Part shown: in pieces, positions 17,268 to 24,676 of the stretch
Layout of the letters: each line of letters opens with the position of its first letter
How positions within the stretch are numbered: the first letter of the stretch is position 1
Assembly: GCA_963778845.1 (NCBI GenBank)
Contig: CAVZVW010000009.1
Coordinates: 1,426,001-1,490,000, forward strand
Direction of reading: 5' to 3'
From: CAVZVW01 sp963778845
Lineage (GTDB): Bacteria > Actinomycetota > Actinomycetes > Actinomycetales > Kineosporiaceae
Length of the DNA: 64,000 nt
Program-made: the position numbers and the translations under genes
The notes under the pieces: generated by a model
Told to the model about the DNA's origin: nothing
Seen by the model: the letters and a program-made list of their open reading frames with translations, nothing else
Database searches by the model: none

Positions 17268-18674
17268 ATGGACGCCATGACCGAGAGCCCCGAACAGCCG
17301 GCCGCGCCGCCTTCGGCCCCCAACGAACCATCTCGACCCGACCACGGCGCGCAGTTCTTCGCTCGAGTCCGCGGCCTCGGCATCTCGCGGCCCGACACGG
17401 GCCGCATGGGCGCGGGCGTCGCGGCGGGGCTGGCTCGCCGGTGGGGGGTCGACCCCGTCCTGGTTCGCGGGATCTTCGTCGTCGCCGCACTGGTGGGCGG
17501 GTTCGGGGGCTTGGCCTACGGCATCCTCTGGCTGTTGATGCCGCAGGAGGACGGGCGCATCCACGCCCAGCAGGCGATGCGCGGCGACATCACAGCCGGC
17601 GCGGTCGGGGGCGCAGTCCTGGTGCTGGTCGACCTCGGCCCGGTGAACGGCTGGCGTTTCGGTGCCTTCGGGCACGGCATGGGCTGGCCTTGGATGTTCC
17701 CCGGCAACCTCGGGGTCCTTGCCTTCGCCTGCCTGGCCGTGTGGTGGGTCGTCAGCGGCCGCCACCAGCATGGGAAGCCCGGTGGGGCGGCCAAGACCCC
17801 GACGGCCTGGTCGAGCGACGAGCGTCCCGGCGAGCGTGGCGCCGAGCAGGTGAGCACCGAGACCCCGGGCGGTTACGGCTCCCCGGCATACGGGACGAAG
17901 CCGGCCGGCGGCGGTGCGAGCTACCCGGCGGCGTACTCGCAGTCCCCGACGTTCGGCTCGTCCCCGACTCTTGCCCCGTCCCCGACCCTTGCCCCGTCCC
18001 CCACACCTGCCCCGTCCTCGACACCTGACCTGGCGCCGACGTGGCGGCCCTCGCGGCCCGACGTCCACGCACCGTCCCACGCCGTCACGAGCTCGACGCT
18101 AGGGCTGGCTCTGGTGGTCGGCGGCCTGGTCGCGGTCTGGGACCTCTACGTGCACAACCTGCCCGGCTCCGCGGCCGTGCTGGCGCTCGGCGCGGGCCTG
18201 GCGGTCGTCTCGGTCGGTGTGGTGCTCGCCGGGCTTCTCGGACGCCGCAGCGGCGGGCTCGCCCCCGTCGGGATCCTGCTGGCCGTCGCCCTCATGGCCA
18301 GCGCCGCGGTCGGTGAGCGCACGTGGCACCCGCAGACCGCCCTGCGCGCCGAACGGGGTTACGCACTCGTCGCCGGCGACACCACCTTGGACCTGCGGGC
18401 AGGCGCCATCACCGCCGACGCCTCGGCGGGTGCGCCAGCGCACGCCACGGCCAAGATCGGCGTCGGCAGGTTGTCGGTGATCCTGCCGGCCGGGATCGGG
18501 GTGCAGGTGAACGCGAAGCTCGGCGCTGGGCGGGTGGTCGACAACACGACCGGCCAGGACGTGGTAACCACCTCCGCCACCACGCTGACCTCGGGTAGCG
18601 ACCCCGTGCTGCTCGTCGTCGACGCGCAGGTCGGCGCCGGCGAGATCATCGTCTCGACCGGAGGCACCCGATGA
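17268..18674 (+). CDS. PspC-domain membrane protein with C-terminal toast-rack-like domain
   Basis: This 468-residue protein is unrelated to known enzymes. Residues about 45-95 form a PspC domain (MGAGVAAGLARRWGVDP, then AYGILWLLMPQEDG). Further hydrophobic helices follow, then a linker rich in Pro/Ser/Thr with tandem SPTLAP repeats (DNA 17950-18020), a second set of helices, and a C-terminal beta-rich segment (YALVAGDTTLDLRAG, AKIGVGRLSVILPAG) resembling the DUF4097/LiaF-type adhesin fold. The layout resembles actinobacterial LiaF/PspC-type stress modulators. It diverges from the PspC kinase gene and overlaps the next gene by ATGA. The signal it senses is unknown. Confidence 0.75.
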   Translation: MDAMTESPEQPAAPPSAPNEPSRPDHGAQFFARVRGLGISRPDTGRMGAGVAAGLARRWGVDPVLVRGIFVVAALVGGFGGLAYGILWLLMPQEDGRIHAQQAMRGDITAGAVGGAVLVLVDLGPVNGWRFGAFGHGMGWPWMFPGNLGVLAFACLAVWWVVSGRHQHGKPGGAAKTPTAWSSDERPGERGAEQVSTETPGGYGSPAYGTKPAGGGASYPAAYSQSPTFGSSPTLAPSPTLAPSPTPAPSSTPDLAPTWRPSRPDVHAPSHAVTSSTLGLALVVGGLVAVWDLYVHNLPGSAAVLALGAGLAVVSVGVVLAGLLGRRSGGLAPVGILLAVALMASAAVGERTWHPQTALRAERGYALVAGDTTLDLRAGAITADASAGAPAHATAKIGVGRLSVILPAGIGVQVNAKLGAGRVVDNTTGQDVVTTSATTLTSGSDPVLLVVDAQVGAGEIIVSTGGTR

Positions 18675-18967
18675 GTGAGAACCCGCTGACCGATGGCCTG
18701 CTAGGCGATAGCACCCTGACGGATGGCCCAGTCGGTGACACTCCCGCCACGCACGCGTCGGGGCCGAGGCGGCGCCGCGGGGTCCGGATGCGCACGGTGG
18801 TGTTCGGGCTCATGCTGCTGGCCGTGGCCGTCACGCTCACGTGGGCGACGCTGGCGAACGCGGTCGTCGACGCCGCGAGCGTGGCGATCGCGCTGGTCAT
18901 CGGTGCGGGCGTCCTCCTCGTGGCCGGCGGCGTCGCAGCGGCCGTCCGGGAGGCGCAGGAGCGGTGA
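18671..18967 (+). CDS. Small membrane protein of unknown function
   Basis: This 98-residue protein has two predicted transmembrane helices, FGLMLLAVAVTLTWATLA and IALVIGAGVLLVAGGVAA, preceded by a polar, Arg-rich N terminus (GPRRRRGVRMR). Its ATG overlaps the stop of the PspC protein (ATGA), so the two are translated together and probably act together in the membrane. I do not recognise a family. Confidence 0.7.
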   Translation: MSENPLTDGLLGDSTLTDGPVGDTPATHASGPRRRRGVRMRTVVFGLMLLAVAVTLTWATLANAVVDAASVAIALVIGAGVLLVAGGVAAAVREAQER

Positions 18968-18992
18968 GCCGGCCGTGACCGTCAGGCCGACG

Positions 18993-19078
18993 CGTGATCG
19001 TGAGGCACGGTGACGGGCTCCACGCTCGGCCATGTCTCACGATCATCACGATGTCTGACGATGTCTCACGATCGTCAC
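18993..19078. terminator. Hairpin-rich convergent terminator region
   Basis: The arm CGTGATCGTGAG (18993-19004) is complementary to CTCACGATCATCACG (19036-19050) apart from a two-base bulge, and ATGTCTCACGATC is repeated directly at 19032 and 19061. The region lies between convergent genes and probably ends transcription in both directions. No T-tract follows the stem, as is common in high-GC actinobacteria. Confidence 0.5.
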
Positions 19079-21345
19079 CGCGTCTCGCGGGTCAGCAGGT
19101 CAGCGCCGTCGAAGGCCGCCAGAGTGTCGAAGGCCGCCAGAGTGAGGTCGCACGTCACGAACCGGCCCACCAGCCGTTCCTCCCGGGCCCGCAACGCACC
19201 GAACGTCCCCAGGACGTGCGCGAGATCGGCCCTGTCCAGGCCCAGGAGCAGGGCGTGCACGGCGTTCAGGTCAGCCAGTGCCACCATCCGGCGCGACGCG
19301 CTGCCGTGGCCTTGGCCGTCGCCGTCGCCGTCGACATCGGCATCGGCATCGGCGACGGCGTCGACATCGACCCCTGACCTCGCCAGCTCGGCCGCCAGGC
19401 CCGACAGCTCGGGGGCCCAGACGATCGCGTCGGCCAGCCGGCGCAGCACCCACGTGGCGACCGTGTCGCCCGGCGCCCAGGGGGCCGGCACGTCGTAGGC
19501 CTCCGGCGCGGGGACCGGCACCTGCTCCAGCTTGAAGAAGTTGAGGTTCGCGCCGGCGTGGCGCACCCGCGCGAGGTGGTCAACGGGCAGGCTCGCGAGG
19601 GCCGCCAGCAGCAGAGGCAACCTAGGGGCGTCGAGCAGGGGCAGCGAGTTGCCGACCCCGGCCACCGGCAGCGCGCAGGGCAGCAGCGTCCGTGCACTGG
19701 CGGCGGTCGTGACGTTGCGGTAGCCGGCCAGCCACCCACGGGCGGTCAGGCCCGGGTGGCGCTGGTCCATCAGGGCCTGAGGCACCCAGTACCGGTGCGG
19801 GGCACGCAGCCCGGCGCGATGGTCGAGCAGTCCGGCGTGCTTGGCCTCCCACAGCGGCACGAGCCCCGGTCCCGGGCTGGTCGCGAAGTACCGCGCGTCG
19901 TTCGTCATGTGCAGCGGGGTCACCAGGCGGAGCCGCCACGGGTTGTCCGCCACGCGCCCACTGCCGCGATCGCGGCGCATCAGGACAGGGACGCGCCGGT
20001 GGACGGCGGTGACGACCCGCGCGTCCTCCTGGGAACCGAAGAGTGGCACGGTGTGGGTGTTCGGGTTCACCAGGCGCAAGGTGTCGGCATCGAGCCACCA
20101 CGCACGCTCGGGCTGCGGACGGCTCGGGTCCGCGACGTCGACCGCCACCTCGGCGCGACCGCCTCGCTCCGCGCCGAGCCGGGCTGAGGGCCCCGGTCCC
20201 GGCGGTCGGCCGACCAGGTCCACCACAGCCAGCCCGACCTGCGCGCTGACCCCCTCGAAGACCGGTGCGGCGCAGCGCAAGAGGTGCAACCGTTCGAGGC
20301 TCCCGGCATCAACCAGAGCGGCCACGAGGGCGGCAGCGGAGCGGTCCGAGGCGACCCCCGCCGGCACCAGGATCGAGGCACGCCCGCCGGCCGCCAGCAG
20401 CCGCCAGCACGTCTCGACGAACGGCAGGTAGGCGTTGAGCTCGCCTGCACCGGTCAGGGGGTGACGGCCACCCTCTCGCACCCCCCTCGCGGCGGCAGCG
20501 CGCGCACCCCGCAGGTCTCCTGGGGGCGCGCCGTCCCAGTCCCTCGCGTGCACCTTCAGCCGCTCCCACGGCGGGTTGGCCACCACAGCGTCGAAGCCGC
20601 CCCGCCAGCCCGTCACCGGCTCGATGCTGCCTGTGCCGTCCGCGAGCACCTCCGGGAACGCCTCGTGCCAGACCAGGCTGTCCTCGCTGCCCGACCCGCC
20701 ATCGGGACCGCCCCCGGGGCCGCCAGGATCGAGGTCGAGCATGCGGGGTGCGCGGCTCGGGCAGCGCGGGGTGGCGCCGAGGAGAGCGTCGCCGACGACG
20801 ATCCGGCGCGCGAGGTCCTGCGGCCGACAGGGCAGGCCGGCAGCGGTGAGGTCGGCGGCGATCGCCGCACGCGCCACGGCGACCGCGGTCGGGTCGGCGT
20901 CCACGCCGTGCAGGCAGTCGCGAGCCCGGCCCGCCGGTAGCCCCAGCAGCAGCAGGCGGCGCAGGCCCGCGCGCAGGAGCGCCCCGGCACCGCAGGCCGG
21001 GTCGACGAGGGTCGGTGGGCGGCCGGCCGTGGCGTCCCCCAGCGCCCGTACCGCCAGCACGTCGGCGAGCCAGGCCGGTGTGGTGAAGGCCCCGCGGACC
21101 CGCCGTTCGCCCGTCCCGGCCGACGCCCAGCACACGTCCGTGCCCGACCTTGCCGGCACGCGCAGGATCAGGCGGTCGTAGTCGGCGGCCAGGGCGCGGA
21201 CCCCGTCGGCGTCCCCGCGCTCCCAGGCGTCGTCCACCGCCGCCCGCACAGCGGCGTCACGCCAGGAGTGCCCGTCGAGGTGGGTGCTCGGGTCGACTCG
21301 CCCGGCGGCCGCCAGAACGAGGTCAGCCGCCCGCGACACCACCAC
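19075..21345 (-). CDS. Orphan N6-adenine DNA methyltransferase, Eco57I/type IIG-like
   Basis: This is a predicted SAM-dependent DNA adenine methyltransferase of about 756 residues. Motif X/I context is FTTPAWLADVL then LVDPACGAGALL (SAM-binding DPACGAG), followed by HGVDADPTAVAVARA. The catalytic motif IV is NPPWERLK, with FDAVVANP before it. The C-terminal half (GYRNVTTAASARTLLPCALP, LNFFKLEQVPVP) matches the TaqI-like specificity region of Eco57I-type enzymes. No PD-(D/E)XK nuclease motif is visible. A GTG at 21345, seven bases after GGGGAGGA, is the better start; TTG at 21381 is also open. Near the C terminus there are an Asp/Gly repeat (DADADVDGDGDGQGHG) and a duplicated TLAAFD. No restriction or helicase partner lies nearby. 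Confidence 0.8.
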   Translation of the reverse strand: MVVSRAADLVLAAAGRVDPSTHLDGHSWRDAAVRAAVDDAWERGDADGVRALAADYDRLILRVPARSGTDVCWASAGTGERRVRGAFTTPAWLADVLAVRALGDATAGRPPTLVDPACGAGALLRAGLRRLLLLGLPAGRARDCLHGVDADPTAVAVARAAIAADLTAAGLPCRPQDLARRIVVGDALLGATPRCPSRAPRMLDLDPGGPGGGPDGGSGSEDSLVWHEAFPEVLADGTGSIEPVTGWRGGFDAVVANPPWERLKVHARDWDGAPPGDLRGARAAAARGVREGGRHPLTGAGELNAYLPFVETCWRLLAAGGRASILVPAGVASDRSAAALVAALVDAGSLERLHLLRCAAPVFEGVSAQVGLAVVDLVGRPPGPGPSARLGAERGGRAEVAVDVADPSRPQPERAWWLDADTLRLVNPNTHTVPLFGSQEDARVVTAVHRRVPVLMRRDRGSGRVADNPWRLRLVTPLHMTNDARYFATSPGPGLVPLWEAKHAGLLDHRAGLRAPHRYWVPQALMDQRHPGLTARGWLAGYRNVTTAASARTLLPCALPVAGVGNSLPLLDAPRLPLLLAALASLPVDHLARVRHAGANLNFFKLEQVPVPAPEAYDVPAPWAPGDTVATWVLRRLADAIVWAPELSGLAAELARSGVDVDAVADADADVDGDGDGQGHGSASRRMVALADLNAVHALLLGLDRADLAHVLGTFGALRAREERLVGRFVTCDLTLAAFDTLAAFDGADLLTRETR

Positions 21346-21517
21346 CGCCGGTCCTCCCCGCCTCTCGACGTGATCAGGCAACCCGTGCCACCGATGCTCC
21401 TACAGATGCCGGTGCGTCCTGTCGTGCAACGCCCGTGTGGTGACGGCGTGCCTCTGTAGCGACATGCCCGGGCGGCGACGGTCGGCGGGTGAGCGTGGAC
21501 CCGACCGTGTACCACTG

Positions 21518-21535
21518 CGGGGGCTGGAACCCCCG
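21518..21535. other. Short perfect hairpin in the methylase-Nudix interval
   Basis: Arms CGGGGG and CCCCCG enclose a CTGGAA loop. It lies in the 263-bp interval between the methyltransferase start and the end of the tandem-Nudix gene, about where the Nudix transcript would pass into the methylase leader. It may be a terminator or attenuator. I checked the surrounding bases for a tRNA cloverleaf and found none. Confidence 0.35.
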
Positions 21536-21608
21536 GATCGGTTCACCGTGAGGTCCACAGTCGTCGACTGCGGCGAACCCACGCCGGCTGCGCCCTCCTC
21601 AGCGTCGG

Positions 21609-22601
21609 CTACCGAAGCGCCAGGGCGTCACGAGCCAGCCCGCTGAGGTCCAGACCCCCGAGGTCTGAGCGCGGCACCCAGGCCGCTGCATCCGTGGTGC
21701 CGCCCACCTCGACCACGCGCGGGGTCGAACCCGGCGCCACACTGCCCTCGAAGAGGATGCGCACGGCGTGGTAGTCCTCGATGCGCCCATGCGGTGCCCG
21801 TCCTGTGTAGTGCTGGCTCCCGACGTCGAGCAGCCGCGTTGTCGAGACGACCAGGCCGGTCTCCTCCCACACCTCCCGCCGCAGGCCGTCGAGGACGTCC
21901 TCGCCGTGCTCGAGGCCGCCGCCCGGCAACGTCCAACGGTGCGGTGGAGCGGCCAACCGGGTCAGCAGAACCCTGTCCACCTGGGTGACCAGCACATACA
22001 CGCCGGCACGCTGGACCTGGACGGGGACGTCGGCGTCCGCCGTCGGTGCGCGCCGAGTCCCACCGCGAGCGGCGGTCGGCAACCCGCCGTTCGGCAGCGG
22101 GTCCTCGGGGGCCGGCGGCAGCCCCAACGCTCGGGCGGCGAAGGGCCGCAGCGGCAGGCTTGAGGCATCGGCGAGGTCGACCCACGACGCGTGGTCGGTC
22201 GTCCCGTCGACCTCGGGCCGCAAGGACGCACCGGGGTCCGGCACGTCGATGTCGTAGAGCAGACGCACAGTGTGCACGAGCAGGCCGCGGAAGGACTGGT
22301 CCACGACGTCGGCGAGGACGCCCTGGACGGGCCCGACAACCACCTGCAGGCCCGTCTCCTCCGCGACCTCGCGCACGAGCGCCTCGCGAGGGTGCTCGCC
22401 GTGGCGGACGCCCCCGCCGGGGAGGGCCCAGCGGCCGGCGAGGCGCACGTGCGCGGCGGCTCGTACGAGCAGGACCTCGGAGTCGCGCCGAGCGATTCCG
22501 TAGGCCGCGATCCGCTGGACCGGGCGCAGCCCGGCGTCCGGCGCCGGCAAAGGTGACTGCACGGCGCGACCGTACCGGGTCCGGCTGCGCGGGGAGCGCA
22601 T
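21609..22601 (-). CDS. Tandem double-Nudix hydrolase
   Basis: This 330-residue protein holds two complete Nudix domains. The first box is PGGGVRHGEHPREALVREVA then EETGL (residues about 61-85). The second is PGGGLEHGEDVLDGLRREVW then EETGL (about 231-256). Both keep the full GX5EX7REUXEEXGU pattern, so both should bind metal and cleave a nucleoside diphosphate-linked substrate. A Pro/Arg linker (PPAPEDPLPNGG to TADADVPVQ) separates them. Substrates cannot be told from sequence. It diverges from a single-domain Nudix gene, and a 31-bp palindrome lies between them. Confidence 0.85.
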   Translation of the reverse strand: MRSPRSRTRYGRAVQSPLPAPDAGLRPVQRIAAYGIARRDSEVLLVRAAAHVRLAGRWALPGGGVRHGEHPREALVREVAEETGLQVVVGPVQGVLADVVDQSFRGLLVHTVRLLYDIDVPDPGASLRPEVDGTTDHASWVDLADASSLPLRPFAARALGLPPAPEDPLPNGGLPTAARGGTRRAPTADADVPVQVQRAGVYVLVTQVDRVLLTRLAAPPHRWTLPGGGLEHGEDVLDGLRREVWEETGLVVSTTRLLDVGSQHYTGRAPHGRIEDYHAVRILFEGSVAPGSTPRVVEVGGTTDAAAWVPRSDLGGLDLSGLARDALALR

Positions 22602-22654
22602 TCGCCTGGGTCACGCGCCCAGCCGGGGCGGACGTGGCGAGGAGCAGACGTGGT

Positions 22655-22685
22655 GAGGGCGGGAAGGCACTGCCTTCCCGCCCTC
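22655..22685. repeat. 31-bp perfect palindrome between divergent Nudix genes
   Basis: Arms GAGGGCGGGAAGGCA and TGCCTTCCCGCCCTC (15 bp each) are separated by one C. Just downstream lie a direct repeat CCTCGGGCCCGG (22683 and 22699) and a second palindrome, GGCCGGAG/CTCCGGCC (22708-22725). The 322-bp interval 22602-22923 has no gene and must hold both divergent promoters. It could be an operator or a cruciform; because both genes point away from it, a terminator is unlikely. Confidence 0.7.
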
Positions 22686-22923
22686 GGGCCCGGTCCACCT
22701 CGGGCCCGGCCGGAGTGCTCCGGCCAACCGTCCCGGTGCGCCAGCCTGGACCTAGCGGCGGCACCGGACGAACTTTGCGAGGTCGACGCTAGACCGGCGC
22801 AGCACACGTGCACCCGGGACCAAGGTCTAGGCGCCCACCCGGTGAGCCGGGCGAAGCCGACGGAACGGGTCAGGGGTCTGGTGCCAGGAACGTCAGGGCG
22901 ACCGGGCACCATAGGCTGCCGGG

Positions 22924-23430
22924 ATGTCAGGTGCGCCCCGAGCCGTGCCGGGGCGGAAGGCGGCGCTGCGGCTCTTCGCGCATCTACCCAGGTCGGTGCG
23001 CCTCAGACTCGTCCGCGTCATCGCACCCCTGCACACCGTCGGTGCGCTCTGCGTGATCGAGCACGACGGGCGGGTGCTGATGCTGCTGCAGCACCACCGC
23101 CGCGGCTGGACGTTGCCGGGCGGCCTGCTCGACCGCGGCGAGACGGCTGTGCAGGCGGTGGTCCGTGAGGTGGCCGAGGAGACCGGCCTGCGCATCGAGG
23201 TGGACCTGCCGGTGGGCACGATCGTCGAACCGAGGTCGCGTCGCGTCGACGTGGTCTTCGCCGCGTCGAGCCCGGACGATCCTGCGGTCGACGCGCGCGG
23301 CGAGGCGTTCCGCGCCGCGTGGCTGCGACCGGACGAGATGGGCACCCTCGACGAGCCCACCGCCGACGTGATGGCGTTGTGGCGCAGGGCACATGAGGGT
23401 GCCCACCATGTGGGCCGCGTGCTCCCATGA
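22924..23430 (+). CDS. Nudix hydrolase
   Basis: This 168-residue single-domain Nudix protein has the box PGGLLDRGETAVQAVVREVA followed by EETGL, with all metal-binding Glu residues present. The N terminus is basic (RKAALRLFAHLPRSVRLRLV). Its stop overlaps the start of the nucleotidyltransferase gene by ATGA, which ties it functionally to nucleotide-sugar metabolism. A housekeeping or nucleotide-sugar pyrophosphatase role is possible; the substrate is unknown. Confidence 0.85.
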   Translation: MSGAPRAVPGRKAALRLFAHLPRSVRLRLVRVIAPLHTVGALCVIEHDGRVLMLLQHHRRGWTLPGGLLDRGETAVQAVVREVAEETGLRIEVDLPVGTIVEPRSRRVDVVFAASSPDDPAVDARGEAFRAAWLRPDEMGTLDEPTADVMALWRRAHEGAHHVGRVLP

Positions 23431-24254
23431 GCGTCGGCGACGCGGGCCACGACGTTGCGGGCGTGGTGCTGGCCGCCGGTGCCGGCACGCGCCTACGACC
23501 ACTCACCCTGCTGCGGCCCAAGGCGATGTGCCCGGTCGGCGGGCGCCCGCTGGTGGACCTGGCCCTCGACCGGCTGGCCGATGCGGTCGGTCCCGGCGCC
23601 CACCGGCTGGCGGTGAACGCCCACCACCTCGCCGAGCAGGTAGCCGTCCACTGCCACGACCGGGCGACGGTCAGCCTCGAGACGCCAGAGGTCCTGGGCA
23701 CCGCGGGCGCCCTCGCAGCACTGCGCGGCTGGGTAGACGGCCGCCACGTGCTCGTGACGAACGCCGATGCCTACCTGCCGACAGGGCTCACTTCCTTGCT
23801 CGCAGCAGGCTGGGACGGCCAGACGTGCCGCCTGCTGTGCGTCGACGTCGACGGCCCAGGTGACTTCCCCGCCCTGCCCGGCCCGGGGGTTCGCTACGTC
23901 GGCGCCTGTCTGTTGCCGGGACGGCGCGTGGGTGCGCTCCCGCTGCAGCCGTGCGGGCTCTTCACCACGATCTGGGAGCCGTGCATCGTCGCCGGCCTGC
24001 TCGAGCTCGTGAGGCTGCCGCCGGGTGGGGTCGCCATCGACTGCGGCACCCCCGTCGACTACCTGCGAGCCAACCTGCACGCCTCCGGTGGCGCGAGCGT
24101 CGTCGGGCCCGGTGCCCAGGTCCTGGGACGCGTGGACCGCACCGTCGTCTGGGACGGCGCCTACGTCGCTGCCGAGGAGTGCCTCGTCGAGGTGATCCGT
24201 GCCGGCGACGAGCACCACCGCATCACCGTCCCCGCCGGCCCCGGTGCGCGCTGA
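23427..24254 (+). CDS. Sugar-phosphate nucleotidyltransferase (NTP_transferase family)
   Basis: This 275-residue enzyme has the nucleotide-binding signature GVVLAAGAGTRLRPLTLLRP (residues 12-31) followed by KAMCPVGGRPLVD, typical of GlmU/RfbA/ManC-type transferases that make NDP-sugars. LVTNADAYLPT supplies the metal-binding Asp region, and the C-terminal GGASVVGPGAQVLGRVDRTV looks like one or two left-handed beta-helix turns. It overlaps the Nudix gene and has no glycosyltransferase neighbours, so the sugar is unknown. The stop is 48 bp from the end of the TetR remnant on the other strand. Confidence 0.82.
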   Translation: MSVGDAGHDVAGVVLAAGAGTRLRPLTLLRPKAMCPVGGRPLVDLALDRLADAVGPGAHRLAVNAHHLAEQVAVHCHDRATVSLETPEVLGTAGALAALRGWVDGRHVLVTNADAYLPTGLTSLLAAGWDGQTCRLLCVDVDGPGDFPALPGPGVRYVGACLLPGRRVGALPLQPCGLFTTIWEPCIVAGLLELVRLPPGGVAIDCGTPVDYLRANLHASGGASVVGPGAQVLGRVDRTVVWDGAYVAAEECLVEVIRAGDEHHRITVPAGPGAR

Positions 24255-24302
24255 CCATCGCTGGGTGCCAGGCAGTGTCGAGCTGGGCGAGACCGACCCT
24301 GC

Positions 24303-24660
24303 TCAACGGTCGGGGCGGCGTCCGAGAAGAAGAGCAAGGCAGCGCAGGACGACGTCGCGCGCCTGGGCATCCGGCAGCCGCGGGTCCCCCAGCGCAAGCG
24401 GCAGCCCTGCGCCGTCGATGAGAGCGAGCGCCAGCACGCTGACGTCGTCGGCGTCCATGGCCGGGGTGAAGTCCCCCGACTCCTGCCCCGCGCGGATCAC
24501 CTCCGCGAGCAGCCCTCGAGCCGGCGTAGTCGCCGAGAACGTCGTCGCGGGCCTCACGGTCGCGGATGCCCATCCGAACGGCCTCGAGCCAGAGCCGCCC
24601 GCGCAGCTCGTCGTGGCCACGGAAGCCCTCCAGCCCGGCCGTCTGGTCGACACCCCTACT
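24303..24660 (-). pseudogene. TetR-family regulator remnant (C-terminal domain only)
   Basis: Two frames together encode only the ligand-binding half of a TetR regulator: GRLWLEAVRMGIRDREARDD, then after a break near 24510, LLAEVIRAGQESGDFTPAMD and VLALALIDGAGLPLALGDP. The N-terminal helix-turn-helix is absent: the upstream DNA is the last codon of guaA at 24677, 17 bp away. The internal shift may be a sequencing error, but the missing N-terminus is a true deletion or an old truncation. No regulatory activity is expected. Confidence 0.7.
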
Positions 24661-24676
24661 CGCCTCCTCTACTCGC

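Noticed and set aside
19075..21345. Part of a BREX, DISARM or type I restriction system
   Set aside because: None of the expected partners (PglZ, helicases, DUF1998, HsdR/HsdS) is present within the window on either side.
21500..21560. Possible tRNA around the CGGGGG hairpin
   Set aside because: No acceptor stem, anticodon arm or GGTTC-type T-arm can be placed at the right distances. GGTTCACC occurs, but without a pairing partner.
22787..22833. A third HutC-type operator (CTAGACC and GGTCTAG half-sites)
   Set aside because: The half-sites are separated by about 28 bp and do not form the contiguous GGTCTAGACC seen at 2.5-2.65 kb.
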